64,000 nucleotides of DNA from Salmonella enterica subsp. houtenae serovar Houten (GCA_900478215.1 LS483478.1:3286001-3350000); one strand, 5' to 3'. Counted from the first letter of the stretch, positions 18,955 to 28,112 are shown. The notes: generated by a model from the sequence alone, not told the origin. Made by a program: numbers and translations.

Positions 18955-19278
18955 GCCCTACCCCTGTATCGTTTTTATTGAGGGGCACCTTTTAACATTT
19001 CGTTCTCTCTGCCGCAAGGCGCAATCGTTTGTCACTGCTCAATTCCGAGCGTTAATATCATCGCGCAAAAAAAGATGCCGCGGGAGTAAAAAGAAAAGAA
19101 TACGCGCCGATATAGAGAGCTACGGGTGACAGACGCCGAGTATAAAATGTGTGAATAACTCTGGACGAAAAGTACGATACCCCACAGAATACATTTAGTA
19201 TTTTTTCAGTATTTTCAAAAAGGTGAATCAGACCTGGTATCTGTTATCCGTTTTTGAGCCACGCCAGGCATTAACGTC
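18955..19278. other. Divergent promoter region of pheP and the J-domain gene
   Basis: 324 bases between divergent genes. It is AT-rich towards the right end, with runs such as ATTTAGTATTTTTTCAGT shortly before the 19279 gene that could supply promoter elements. No gene, RNA or repeat could be supported. Confidence 0.4.
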
Positions 19279-20454
19279 ATGAATAAGATCATTAAACGTT
19301 TAGAGATTATCAAAAGCGCCATCGAACTTGAGGACGAAGAGATTATCCGTCAGCAGCTCATCTACTTGAAAAATGAGCCGCAGGATGCCGTAATCAGCGC
19401 GATTGCCCAGGCGATTGAAGCTCGTCGTTTCAGTGACGCCATGCAAGAGATCTCCGCCTGGCTACAGGCCCAACGGGCGCTCTCGACGTGGCAAGATCCC
19501 TCTATCGCCGCCAGTAAACTGGAGCTGAAAGCGCTTGAGGCTCAACTTCGCGATCTGATTGACAAACGAAATGCGCGCGTACAAGTTCTCGACGATTTTA
19601 ACGACCTCTATCATCTGCGTCTCGGGCCGTTGATGAGCCGTATCCTGGAGTTGCGTAAACAGCTCGCCGTAAGTATGCAGCGCAAGCACGAAGCTGAAAT
19701 AAAACGCCGGGAAAAGGATTATCAATCCTGCTTGCAATTTATTTCCCAGGCTGTGGATCAACTGGCAGCGTTAAAACAGCAGTGGACAGGATTGAATGCC
19801 GCCTCGCGGGAGTCGGTGGGAATCCGCCAGCGAATCCAGCAACAGACGGAGTTAATCACCGCGTTGCTGGCGGAAATTCGTGAACTGGAGGCTGATTTTT
19901 CCCATCAGGACGATAGCGCCTCCCGCCAGGCGCAGGAAAACGCGGAACAGGACTATCACCAGTACCAGGAGCAACAGCAGGAAGCGCAATTCCGCTACGC
20001 CCGCGATCAACGTTTGTCGGCTGACGAACGCAGTGAATTAAAACGTCTGTGGCGCCAGGCCAGTCGCCTGTGCCATCCTGATGTGGTCGCTGATGAACTG
20101 AAAGAAAAAGCGCACCAGATGATGGTACAGCTCAATCAGGCGCGACAGAATGCCGATCTGGCGGCAATTCGAGCGCTATTGAATCAGTTGCAAAGCGGTC
20201 TGGAACCGATGATGGCAAGCGACAGGCTGAATAACCTGGAACATTTGCGCCATAAAATACGTCAGCTCCGCATGCAAATCGACGCGCTGTTGCAAGAGAT
20301 TACGCAACTGGAAACGGAAAACGCCTGGCGGCTCGCCTCTTCCGTTACGGATAAGGAAGCTTATTTCTCCGAGCAGGAACGGGCGCTAACCGAAATTCGC
20401 AATACGCTGGAGGCGCAGGTTCAACAGGTGGAACAGGAACTTCTGACAGGGTAG
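19279..20454 (+). CDS. J-domain (DnaJ-like) coiled-coil protein
   Basis: A 391-residue protein without signal peptide or membrane segment. It is dominated by Gln/Glu/Arg/Leu-rich heptad-like sequence in the first 240 residues and again after about residue 315, so it is probably a long coiled coil. Between them lies a J-domain-like segment (about 248-300) with the diagnostic HPD tripeptide at residues 266-268 (RLCHPDVV). HPD stimulates DnaK-type ATPases, so it may be a specialised Hsp70 co-chaperone. The specific function and client are unknown. It stands alone between pheP and the rcl genes. Confidence 0.75.
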   Translation: MNKIIKRLEIIKSAIELEDEEIIRQQLIYLKNEPQDAVISAIAQAIEARRFSDAMQEISAWLQAQRALSTWQDPSIAASKLELKALEAQLRDLIDKRNARVQVLDDFNDLYHLRLGPLMSRILELRKQLAVSMQRKHEAEIKRREKDYQSCLQFISQAVDQLAALKQQWTGLNAASRESVGIRQRIQQQTELITALLAEIRELEADFSHQDDSASRQAQENAEQDYHQYQEQQQEAQFRYARDQRLSADERSELKRLWRQASRLCHPDVVADELKEKAHQMMVQLNQARQNADLAAIRALLNQLQSGLEPMMASDRLNNLEHLRHKIRQLRMQIDALLQEITQLETENAWRLASSVTDKEAYFSEQERALTEIRNTLEAQVQQVEQELLTG

Positions 20455-20475
20455 TCCATCAGCCATAAACAGATT

Positions 20476-20504
20476 GTCGGATGGCGCTTGCGCAGCCATC
20501 CGAC
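20476..20504. repeat. REP-like palindrome
   Basis: The imperfect palindrome GTCGGATGGCG...CAGCCATCCGAC lies between the convergent J-domain gene and rclC. It has the composition of a single REP unit and probably serves as a shared 3'-end stem. Confidence 0.65.
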
Positions 20505-20535
20505 GAATCGCGGCATCAAGAGGGTAAGAGGGTCG

Positions 20536-21096
20536 CTACTGTCGTTGTAAAAGTAGCGAACGGGCGGAATCCGCCATGATCATCACTGCGCCTGCCAGCA
20601 TTAACGTATCTTTTAATACCAGCCGTCCGGCGCCCGATAAATACGGGAAACCATAATGTGCATCGCCCAGCGGCATAACCCAGGCCTCCGGCGTGGTGAT
20701 TAAAAACGACAGCGTGACAAATGGCGTCAGGAATGCCAGCACGCCGCCCGCCAGCCCTAACCAGCGGCTGACAGGGTTAGCCAGTACCAGCGCCGCAATA
20801 ATCAATTCCACCACGCCCAGACCATCCGAAAACGCATACGTATTATTGGCCGTTTGCCAGGCGCGTTCCTCCGGTTTTAGTTCGCCCTCATGCGTCAGGT
20901 GCTGACGATATTCTTCAGGATGTTCATAGAAAAAAGACATAAACGGACTGTTCGCCACAAACGGGGTAATACTGTCTGCCTCATAAGGCACAAATTTCAG
21001 CAATCCAATCCAGATAAAAACGATGGCGATACTCAGGCGAATTAATGTTAATCCAAGCCGATCCCCCTGACTTAACAGACGAAGATATTTATCCAT
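20536..21096 (-). CDS. rclC: Reactive-chlorine resistance membrane protein RclC
   Basis: A 186-residue inner-membrane protein of the YkgB (DUF417) family with about four hydrophobic segments. In E. coli, RclC is one of the RclR regulon proteins that protect against hypochlorous acid. The FSDGLGVVELIIAALVL segment and the extracytoplasmic HPEEYRQHL loop are visible. It is the last gene of the rclABC series here, 12 bases after rclB. Confidence 0.88.
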   Translation of the reverse strand: MDKYLRLLSQGDRLGLTLIRLSIAIVFIWIGLLKFVPYEADSITPFVANSPFMSFFYEHPEEYRQHLTHEGELKPEERAWQTANNTYAFSDGLGVVELIIAALVLANPVSRWLGLAGGVLAFLTPFVTLSFLITTPEAWVMPLGDAHYGFPYLSGAGRLVLKDTLMLAGAVMIMADSARSLLLQRQ

Positions 21097-21108
21097 ATCA
21101 GGCTCTCC

Positions 21109-21345
21109 TTATTTATATAAAATCGCAGTGGCGTAACCCGTATTATCAATACGCATTGACGTAATTTTCCATGATGATGCTTGTTTACTTTTCGCCAGTC
21201 TGGCAATAGCGTCTTCAAGCATTGACGGCGTCGCTGAAACCGCAGAAACGCTGATATATTCAACGTCAGTTAGCGGCTGTGTGGAGGCGGAAAATGCCAG
21301 CGGCGCGGCTAATAATGAGGCAATAAGCGTTGTGATTTTTAACAT
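21109..21345 (-). CDS. rclB: Small secreted YhcN/BhsA-type protein RclB
   Basis: A 78-residue precursor with a cleavable signal peptide (ends LAFSA) and a compact YhcN/BhsA (DUF1471) domain whose conserved core reads ASSWKITSMRIDNTG. E. coli RclB (YkgI) is also 78 residues and periplasmic. ATG at 21345, behind GGAAA, was chosen over the in-frame ATG four codons upstream. It is co-directional with rclA and rclC. Confidence 0.87.
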   Translation of the reverse strand: MLKITTLIASLLAAPLAFSASTQPLTDVEYISVSAVSATPSMLEDAIARLAKSKQASSWKITSMRIDNTGYATAILYK

Positions 21346-21500
21346 CGAGATTTCCATTAGTGGGTTATTACAATAGCGTTATAATACGTTACGCCTTACT
21401 AAAACCTTTTCTTTCAGACGCCAGCATAATTGTCCTGGCGTATTTTTATGGCAGCACAGAGAAAAAAAGCCCTGATTAACAGGGCTACGCTATTTATGTT

Positions 21501-22826
21501 TTACTTAATGAGAGAGAAGAGATCGTTTAAGGACTCGCTCATTGTAGGATGGGTAAATATCTGATCGCGTAACACCGTATAAGGTAAATCCGCATCCATA
21601 ACGGTTTTAACGATATTAATCATTTCATGAGAATCGACGCATAACAATGATACGCCTAAGATACGCTGCGTATTCACGTCCACTACCGCTTTTAGTACGC
21701 CACGGGTATCGTCCATAACTCGGGCGCGAGGGATCGCCGCCACCGGTAATGTCGCCACCTGCACCGTTGCGCCGCTCGCCCGCGCCTGTTCTTCCGTCAG
21801 CCCGACACGGGAGAGCGGCGGCGTCATAAAGACGGAATACGGCACGTTCTGGCGATCGCGGGTGCTGCGTTTGCCATCTCCCAATAAGCCGTCGCGTACA
21901 ATGCGGAAATCATCCAGTGAAATATAGGTAAACTGCAATCCACCAGTAACGTCGCCCATCGCCCAGATATTCTCCGCCGTAGTACGCAGATAATCATCCA
22001 CGATGATCCCGCCGCGTTCGTTCACCGCCACACCGGCGTTCTGCAACTGTAAGCCAGCCGTCGCCGGTTTTCGTCCCGACGCGACCAACAGGGCATCCAC
22101 AAGATGCGCGCCTTCCGACGTTTCTACTTGTACCGCGCCCTCCTGTGAGGATACGGCTTGCACGCTGGCGTTTAAAATCAGCTCGACGCCCTTTTCCTGC
22201 AATATGCGGACAATCGCCTGCGCGATATCCCTGTCTTCACGGGGCAAGAATTGCGGCGCAGCTTCAAAGATAGTGACCTTCGTACCGAAGTTGGCGAACA
22301 TTGAGGCAAATTCGAGGCCAATATAACCGCCGCCTAAAATCCCCAGGCGTGCCGGGCGCTGGCTCAGACTGAGCAGTCCGGTGCTGTCAAACACGCCCGC
22401 CGCCGTCGTTAAGCCTGTAATCGCCGGGATCACCGACTCTGCGCCAGTATTAATGAAGATCTTTTCTCCCCGTAGCACCCGCTCGCCGTCCGCCTGAAAT
22501 ACCCGCAGGGTCTGGTTATCAATAAACTCCGCCCTTCCCACAATCACATCGACATTGTCCAGGTCGGCAAGATTATGAAAATTTTTGTCGCGTAAAAAAT
22601 TCACGACCGCCGCTTTACGTTGCATAGCAACAGAAAAATCGCTCTCACGCTCCGCGTCATGCACCAGCGTTTTCGTCGGAATACAGCCAATGTTGATACA
22701 GGTTCCGCCGAACATACTGGCGGACTGTTCGATAATCGCCACGCGCCATCCCGTCTTCGCCAGGGTTGCCGCCAGCGTTTTTCCTGCCTTGCCAAAACCA
22801 ATAATGAGCGCCTGATAGTGTGTCAT
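21501..22826 (-). CDS. rclA: Cupric reductase / reactive-chlorine defence flavoprotein RclA
   Basis: A 441-residue FAD-dependent pyridine nucleotide-disulphide oxidoreductase. RclA is a Cu(II) reductase that protects E. coli and Salmonella against hypochlorous acid. The FAD Rossmann motif is near residues 9-14 (IGFGKAG). The redox pair C43 and C48 sits in GGTCINIGCIPTK, an NAD(P)H-binding GGGYIGLE motif follows near residue 174, and the dimerisation domain ends the protein. A GGAGAAAG ribosome-binding site precedes the start. It is divergent from rclR, its activator. Confidence 0.94.
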   Translation of the reverse strand: MTHYQALIIGFGKAGKTLAATLAKTGWRVAIIEQSASMFGGTCINIGCIPTKTLVHDAERESDFSVAMQRKAAVVNFLRDKNFHNLADLDNVDVIVGRAEFIDNQTLRVFQADGERVLRGEKIFINTGAESVIPAITGLTTAAGVFDSTGLLSLSQRPARLGILGGGYIGLEFASMFANFGTKVTIFEAAPQFLPREDRDIAQAIVRILQEKGVELILNASVQAVSSQEGAVQVETSEGAHLVDALLVASGRKPATAGLQLQNAGVAVNERGGIIVDDYLRTTAENIWAMGDVTGGLQFTYISLDDFRIVRDGLLGDGKRSTRDRQNVPYSVFMTPPLSRVGLTEEQARASGATVQVATLPVAAIPRARVMDDTRGVLKAVVDVNTQRILGVSLLCVDSHEMINIVKTVMDADLPYTVLRDQIFTHPTMSESLNDLFSLIK

Positions 22827-23040
22827 CTTCTTTCTCCGCCAAATTACCGTCTGTTTGTCAGGCCAAGTATAGGTAATGCCAGCAAAGAAAGAGTTATCCG
22901 TAACGCGTTACTTTCTGTCTTATCGTCTAAAGTAGCGTTTAGCAAAAACAAGGCTGGAAATCATTTTAAGACCGAAATATAGTGTTAAAAGGAATAAACA
23001 GTATCACTATTTTTTGACAAAAATCTGTTCTGGAGTCTAT

Positions 23041-23895
23041 ATGGATGCGCTCAGCCGGCTATTAACGCTTAACGACCCTCAGGGCTCAATTGATAAGAAT
23101 TGCCCGTTAGGCGGCGACTGGCAGTTGCCACATGCCGCAGGCGAGTTATCGGTGATTCGCTGGCATACCGTTACGCAGGGTGAAGCGCAACTGGAAATGC
23201 CTACCGGCGATACCATTACGCTTACGCCGGGAAGGGTGGTGATTCTGCCGCAAAACTCCGCCCACCGTTTGAGCCAGTCTGGTGAAGCACCAACACATAT
23301 CGTGTGCGGGAGCCTACGTCTGCATACGACATCACGTTATTTTCTTACCGCATTGCCGGAAGTGCTATCTCTTGCCCCGCCGCCGCATAGTCCCGCCAGT
23401 ATCTGGCTTAACGCCGCTATTTTGCTGTTACAGCAGGAGTCAGAACGCCATTTGCCCGGCGCTGACGTCTTATGCAGTCAGCAGTGCGCCACTCTGTTTA
23501 CCCTCGCCATTCGCGACTGGCTGTCACAGGCTGGCACGGCGAAAAGCGTGCTCAATTTATTGCTGCATCCCCGACTGGGCCGCGTAATTCTACACATGCT
23601 GGAAACACCAGCATACCCCTGGACGGTCGAAACACTGGCGCAACGGGTACACATGTCGCGGGCGAGTTTCGCCCAATTATTTCGCGACGTGTCTGATACG
23701 ACGCCCTTAACGGTGTTAACGACGCTGCGCCTGCAAATCGCCGCCCAGACCTTGTCGCGCGAGGCGCTGCCGGTGATAGTGATCGCAGAGTCGGTAGGTT
23801 ATGCGAGCGAGTCCTCTTTTCATAAAGCTTTTGTCCGCGAATTCGGCTGTACGCCAGGCGAGTACCGCAAACGAGTAAACGCGCTCGGACGATAA
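23041..23895 (+). CDS. rclR: HOCl-sensing AraC-family activator RclR
   Basis: RclR is an AraC-type activator switched on by cysteine oxidation under hypochlorous acid. The 284-residue protein has a cupin-like sensor domain followed by two C-terminal helix-turn-helix motifs (TVETLAQRVHMSRASFAQLF and the SVGYASESSFHKAF segment). The two redox-sensing cysteines known from E. coli are at the same positions, C21 and C89. The start at 23041 gives the standard N-terminus MDALSRLL; the open frame extends 9 codons further upstream without support. Confidence 0.94.
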   Translation: MDALSRLLTLNDPQGSIDKNCPLGGDWQLPHAAGELSVIRWHTVTQGEAQLEMPTGDTITLTPGRVVILPQNSAHRLSQSGEAPTHIVCGSLRLHTTSRYFLTALPEVLSLAPPPHSPASIWLNAAILLLQQESERHLPGADVLCSQQCATLFTLAIRDWLSQAGTAKSVLNLLLHPRLGRVILHMLETPAYPWTVETLAQRVHMSRASFAQLFRDVSDTTPLTVLTTLRLQIAAQTLSREALPVIVIAESVGYASESSFHKAFVREFGCTPGEYRKRVNALGR

Positions 23896-23945
23896 ATGTA
23901 CGCCAGGCCCACCAGTGGTTTGGCGCCGCAGGCGGGCAGCGCACG

Positions 23946-24183
23946 CTATGCCGTAGGGCGGCGATACCTGCGCAGCCACATCAGCTTGTAGGCTGCCGGA
24001 ATGATAAATCGCGACAACAGCGGCGCGGCAATATTCAGAACCCGCGCTGGTCCCCCATAAGACAGGCAGCAGACCGGCGATAATCACCGCTACCGTCATG
24101 GCTTTTGGCCGCACCCGGAGTACCGTCCCGTGGTAGAGCGCCTCATCAAGTTTTTCCGCCGAAAAGGTACTGAGATTTTCCAT
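23946..24183 (-). pseudogene. cusA/silA-type efflux pump gene, 3' relic
   Basis: The minus strand encodes LDEALYHGTVLRVRPKAMTV and the following GLLPVLWGTSAGSE, unmistakably the C-terminal part of a CusA/SilA heavy-metal RND pump. After GSE the frame shifts by one base. It continues with IAAPLLSRFIIPAAYKL and a basic tail to a stop at 23946, with about nine residues missing between IAAP and LLS compared with CusA as I remember it. Only the last 70-80 codons of a protein of about 1050 residues remain, so it cannot make a pump. In E. coli, cusA ends next to pheP in the same orientation, consistent with a relic of the ancestral cus locus. Confidence 0.8.
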
Positions 24184-24261
24184 TACGCTTTGAAAGCCGT
24201 ACCTGCTGGATTACCGGCGATCCCCCCCACTAGCGCCACGGCGACCGTAGCGCAACGGCGA

Positions 24262-24369
24262 ATGCAACGTTTTTCTGATATGGACGACCATGAAAAAGCG
24301 ATGGTCGTCCATCAATCGATGAATAATGCTCATTCTTTCGCCCACGAGATACAGGCAGAAGGAGCATAG
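24262..24369 (+). pseudogene. SilE/PcoE-type periplasmic metal-binding protein, 3' relic
   Basis: The plus-strand frame ending at 24369 encodes DMDDHEKAMVVHQSMNN followed by AHSFAHE. This fits the repeated M-x-x-H-E-x-A-x3-H-x2-M-x-N...AH metal-binding pattern of SilE and PcoE. No signal peptide precedes it in frame; the upstream codons overlap the cusA relic on the other strand. It is therefore read as the 3' fragment of a silE-like gene. In sil loci silE points away from silA, the same geometry as here. Confidence 0.6.
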
Positions 24370-24780
24370 TATACAGATTAGACGCAACCAGTTATTCGCA
24401 CGTATAGCATCAGCGCATCCCCTGTTTCGGGCGGTTCGGAGTGGTTTGGAATAACGTGAAGCCTGCGCGGTTTTCTATAACACATTAACAAATCTTTCGA
24501 TGCCTTTTGATTTTATTATTTATCGTTTTTTAAGTCTTTAATTGCTTTAAAAACCTTTCGATGTGTTTTTTTGTGATCTAACGTAAGGAAACGAAAGCAA
24601 ATAAAAGATAATATTTCTGCAAGGTATAACCCTCTGCGAGTTGGCGGCCAGCAAACACTCATTGTCCATACCTGATGTCCGGACCACATTTTTCCGGCAG
24701 TGGAGCTACAGATGCAGGAGACCTCCCTATAAATCCTGCAATGTAGCGTATTTCTATAATTACAAGGGTTAAATGTCATT
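24370..24780 (+). promoter_or_regulatory. AT-rich leader region of the accessory porin gene, with nested hairpin
   Basis: About 410 bases without a supported gene and of low GC. A nested inverted repeat at 24705-24747 pairs GCTACA with TGTAGC and, inside it, GCAGGA with TCCTGC around a 14-base loop. It is about 33 bases upstream of the porin start, so it probably folds in the 5' untranslated leader. A TTTTTTTGTGATCTAACG segment near 24570 has a CRP half-site (TGTGA) but no good partner. Confidence 0.45.
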
Positions 24781-25710
24781 ATGAAAGTGAAGTTGTTAGT
24801 TACTTCTGGAACAGCAGCCTGTCTGGGGATCATTGCTGCGCTTCTACCCGTCTGCGTTCACGCTGCGAAAGTGAATGCAACACTGAGTTGGGTGACGGGA
24901 GATTACGGTACGCCATATGATTACAGTGGTCCGCGCCTGGATATGAACCTTAATCCGGATGGTTCTAACTGGTACTATGATTTAGGTTTTCGTAAACAAT
25001 TTCACGACTCCCTCCAGCGCTATCAACGTGCTGAGGCGATGGTCGGCTATCGTTTCCGTTTTGACGAAGGTTGGATCCAACCGAGCTTTCGTATTCGTGA
25101 AGATTTAACCACTTACGATAACGGCAACCGAACTACCATTAATTTTTATACAGCACATTTGACCGGACAGCGCCTGTTATCTGAACGTTTTACATTTGCG
25201 AGCAATATGATTTTGGGTATTGAACGTGAAGAGGTAAATACGGCATCGAATCAGTCTGTACGTCGTTCCGATCGCATGACCTGGGAAATTGAACCGGGCG
25301 TACGTTTTAAGTCGAGTGCCAATACCATGATGACATTGAACTATTTTAATGCCGGTAAACGCAGTGACAAAGGCGATACCTGGGGATTGACCGATAACTC
25401 AAGAAATCAGCAAATGCGTTTCTATTTTAACTGGAATACGCCAATTGGTCTGGTGCTCACCCCGTATGTTCGCTATGCCCTTAATTATGGTGAAACGTCC
25501 GGATGGTATGAAAGTGCGGCATACAGTGAAACCAAAACAAAAAGTAAAGTTAACCGTTTAGCCCTGCAGATGGCTTACCCTTTATCCGATAGCTTCCGAC
25601 TTCAGGCAGAGTACTATATCGAAGATGTTAAATATAAAGAAGGCTATACCATGGGTAAGGAAAACTCTTCATCTAAATATATGAAAGTAGGCATACGAGC
25701 GACGTTCTGA
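24781..25710 (+). CDS. OmpG-like outer-membrane porin of the chondroitinase locus
   Basis: A 309-residue precursor with a signal peptide ending near VCVHA and a mature part of alternating amphipathic strands, finishing in KVGIRATF, whose terminal Phe is the barrel-assembly signal. Length and pattern fit the monomeric OmpG family (14 strands, oligosaccharide porins); a KdgM-type porin is the alternative. It lies just upstream of an autotransporter and a chondroitin lyase, all on one strand. I infer that it could admit lyase-generated oligosaccharides. The sequence does not show substrate specificity. Codon use and base composition are more AT-rich than the backbone. Confidence 0.65.
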   Translation: MKVKLLVTSGTAACLGIIAALLPVCVHAAKVNATLSWVTGDYGTPYDYSGPRLDMNLNPDGSNWYYDLGFRKQFHDSLQRYQRAEAMVGYRFRFDEGWIQPSFRIREDLTTYDNGNRTTINFYTAHLTGQRLLSERFTFASNMILGIEREEVNTASNQSVRRSDRMTWEIEPGVRFKSSANTMMTLNYFNAGKRSDKGDTWGLTDNSRNQQMRFYFNWNTPIGLVLTPYVRYALNYGETSGWYESAAYSETKTKSKVNRLALQMAYPLSDSFRLQAEYYIEDVKYKEGYTMGKENSSSKYMKVGIRATF

Positions 25711-25812
25711 TTATTAATTTATGCCTGGCATAGAAGCGTAAACTCCAGCATTAAATAATTCCGGGTTTCAACACAGTATTAGATTCATTCCTGAGAAATG
25801 GAAGGTATTATT

Positions 25813-28041
25813 ATGTCTAAAAAATTTAGGGAAAAAATCCTCGCGGTCAGTATATCCACTATTTTGCTATCAACTGCATTTAATACGGCTGCGAGTGTTT
25901 GTCCACCTTATACACCAGCGGGCAGTACTTGTGATGCAATAATTGCCTCCGATGGTAAACCTGTGACCTTAGCATCAGACTTATACGTTACCGAAGGTAA
26001 TGGTCTGACTTATACTGGCACCACGCCATTTGCCGCCCAGTATATCCGAAAAAACATTACTGTTGCCGGAGAGAATGCATACGCTATCTACGCTGATGGT
26101 AATACATTTTTTAATAACAATATTAACCTTGAAAAAGGTATTAATATTATCAGTGAAAATGGCACGGCAATTAAAATTGACGGTTCTTTTAAACAACCGA
26201 CCGTGCCTAATATAGGTATATCAATAAAAGATGGGTCGACGGTTAAAGGTAGAGAAAACGCTATTGACTTCTCAGAAGCAAAGACGGCGCTGAGAATAGA
26301 TGTCAACGGTAACGTCCATGGGAATATTGTAGGTAATGGTCAGGAAGGAAACAAAATTAACTTTGCTTACCAGGGCGGGGCACAGCAAGGGCTGTTTGAT
26401 GGTTATATTATTTCCGGAGTTGAAAAAATAGATAACTGGGGAAACCTGAGCATTATTGCTAAAGATAAGACCATTTTCTGGAGCGGTGATTTTAATAATA
26501 AAAAAAATGCGATTCTGGATTTTAAGATTGGCAACTCCACCAATTTAAATACACCTATATTGCTGATTGAAGGCAAGACCGTATTTAATACAGGTAGTAA
26601 GGCATTATTCTCTTATGTAGGGAGTAACATAAACGATATCGTCAATAAGGATATCATTCTCATTCAATCAAATGGCGGAATGAGTGGTACTGTTGAGGTC
26701 GGACAAAATGGCGGAAACGCGGTTAGCGATCTTTCGCCATTGCTAAAACAAACCGACTCCTGGGTAACCACTACCGATCCTGTTGTCAATGGCGGTCTTC
26801 AAGGCAATCAGCTAGTAGTGCGCTACGGGGTGAACTACGAAGGCGGTGATAATTTTGTCAACATCGCTAAACAAGGTGGCATAAGTGAGCAAAGGCTCCA
26901 GGCAGCAAGTTATATCGTTAACTATGCGCTGTCCGAATACAATAAAACACAGTCCGTGCAAAACGGTGAGCTCCTGGCATTGTTAACCTCAGCAGGTAAC
27001 AGTAATACAGGCGCTGACGGCGTGAATTCACCTGGTGTTGACAACAGCGGCAATGGTATTGCCCGGTTAGTTGAGCAATTAACCCCGAATGCTGAAGGTA
27101 GTGAAGTCCGCGCCGCCCTGCGTGTGGTCGATAAGATGCGTGATCAGGCGAATAACCGTAGCTTCTATTTACGTCATCAGGAGGCCGCAACGCCGTGGAA
27201 TCTTTGGGCGCAAACTCTGTATACACATGCACGCCAGGACAATGTTACTGATATTTTTGGGTATCAAACCAATGCTTACGGCATAAATATTGGTATGGAC
27301 CGCCGCTTCAGAGATGAGGCTTTATTCGGTGTCGCTTTCGGTTATCAAAATAGCCATATAAATATAAATGGTTATGGTAATACAAAAGACGTAAATAGCT
27401 ATGAAGCTATGGCCTATACTGGTTGGTTCAACGAGCGCTATTTTATTAACGGTAACGTTAATATGGGCTATAACAAAAATAGCAGCACCCGTAATATTGG
27501 TTCCCTAAATGGCTATCAGGGAAATACCAAGGCTGAAGCCGATTATAACAGTTTGCAGATGGGTTATCAGGCCAGCGCCGGTATGACATTTGATCTTGAT
27601 ATCGTTAAATTACAACCGCGAGTAGAATATAACTATCAGTGGCTGCGGGTAGAAGATTATGTCGAAAGCGGTTCACCAGCTAGTCTGGAAGTCGATCGCC
27701 AGTCTTATTCAGTGAAACACCTGGGGGCCGGTTTTACCGCTTTCAACACCTACGATTTGGCGTTTGGTAAATTGACTCCATCACTCTCATTAATGGGATA
27801 CCGTGATTTAGATGATTCAGAAGTCATAACCGAAACTGCGGGTTTGGCGATGGATCAGGGTAAAGGCAAAGGTCGTTTCACTATCACAGGTGATAGCATC
27901 GGTAATAATATTTTTGAAGCCACGCTGAAATCATCTTTAGCACTGAATAATAATATTAACCTGGACGGCAACGTGAATTACTACAAACGTGCTGGTTATA
28001 ACGAAGGATATATAGGCCTGAGCGTTTCTAAATATTTTTAA
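25813..28041 (+). CDS. Autotransporter (type Va) with short passenger
   Basis: A 742-residue protein: signal peptide (about residues 1-27, ending FNTAAS), a passenger to about residue 430 rich in Asn, Gly and Val/Ile alternations like a beta-helix, and a C-terminal autotransporter barrel (from about residue 470, after AATPWNLWAQTLY) ending in SVSKYF. No protease or lipase motif is seen in the passenger, so an adhesin-like role is more likely, but this is an inference. ATG at 25813 was chosen because GGAAGG lies 6 bases upstream. It lies between a porin and a chondroitinase gene, and one transcript is plausible. Confidence 0.8.
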   Translation: MSKKFREKILAVSISTILLSTAFNTAASVCPPYTPAGSTCDAIIASDGKPVTLASDLYVTEGNGLTYTGTTPFAAQYIRKNITVAGENAYAIYADGNTFFNNNINLEKGINIISENGTAIKIDGSFKQPTVPNIGISIKDGSTVKGRENAIDFSEAKTALRIDVNGNVHGNIVGNGQEGNKINFAYQGGAQQGLFDGYIISGVEKIDNWGNLSIIAKDKTIFWSGDFNNKKNAILDFKIGNSTNLNTPILLIEGKTVFNTGSKALFSYVGSNINDIVNKDIILIQSNGGMSGTVEVGQNGGNAVSDLSPLLKQTDSWVTTTDPVVNGGLQGNQLVVRYGVNYEGGDNFVNIAKQGGISEQRLQAASYIVNYALSEYNKTQSVQNGELLALLTSAGNSNTGADGVNSPGVDNSGNGIARLVEQLTPNAEGSEVRAALRVVDKMRDQANNRSFYLRHQEAATPWNLWAQTLYTHARQDNVTDIFGYQTNAYGINIGMDRRFRDEALFGVAFGYQNSHININGYGNTKDVNSYEAMAYTGWFNERYFINGNVNMGYNKNSSTRNIGSLNGYQGNTKAEADYNSLQMGYQASAGMTFDLDIVKLQPRVEYNYQWLRVEDYVESGSPASLEVDRQSYSVKHLGAGFTAFNTYDLAFGKLTPSLSLMGYRDLDDSEVITETAGLAMDQGKGKGRFTITGDSIGNNIFEATLKSSLALNNNINLDGNVNYYKRAGYNEGYIGLSVSKYF

Positions 28042-28074
28042 TTAATAAGTTACCAGAATTTTTTTGTAGGTATA

Positions 28075-28112
28075 ACACCTCGGGATACGACATGGCCTGT
28101 ATCCCGAGGTGT
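28075..28112. repeat. 14-bp perfect inverted repeat between autotransporter and chondroitinase genes
   Basis: ACACCTCGGGATAC pairs perfectly with GTATCCCGAGGTGT across a 10-base loop, 33 bases after the autotransporter stop. No T tract follows on the plus strand, so it is not a standard intrinsic terminator. It could protect the upstream mRNA 3' end, reduce read-through or bind a protein. The in-frame ATG at 28092 lies within this loop, which argues against that start for the next gene. Confidence 0.8.

Noticed and set aside
23910..23935. Possible att-site copy of the argU 3' end near the left edge of the accessory block
   Set aside because: Only a loose match (TTTGGCGCCGCAGG) to the tRNA 3' end; several mismatches, and no integrase gene is present.
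24560..24600. CRP-binding site upstream of the accessory porin gene
   Set aside because: Only one TGTGA half-site; the second half does not match TCACA at the right spacing.
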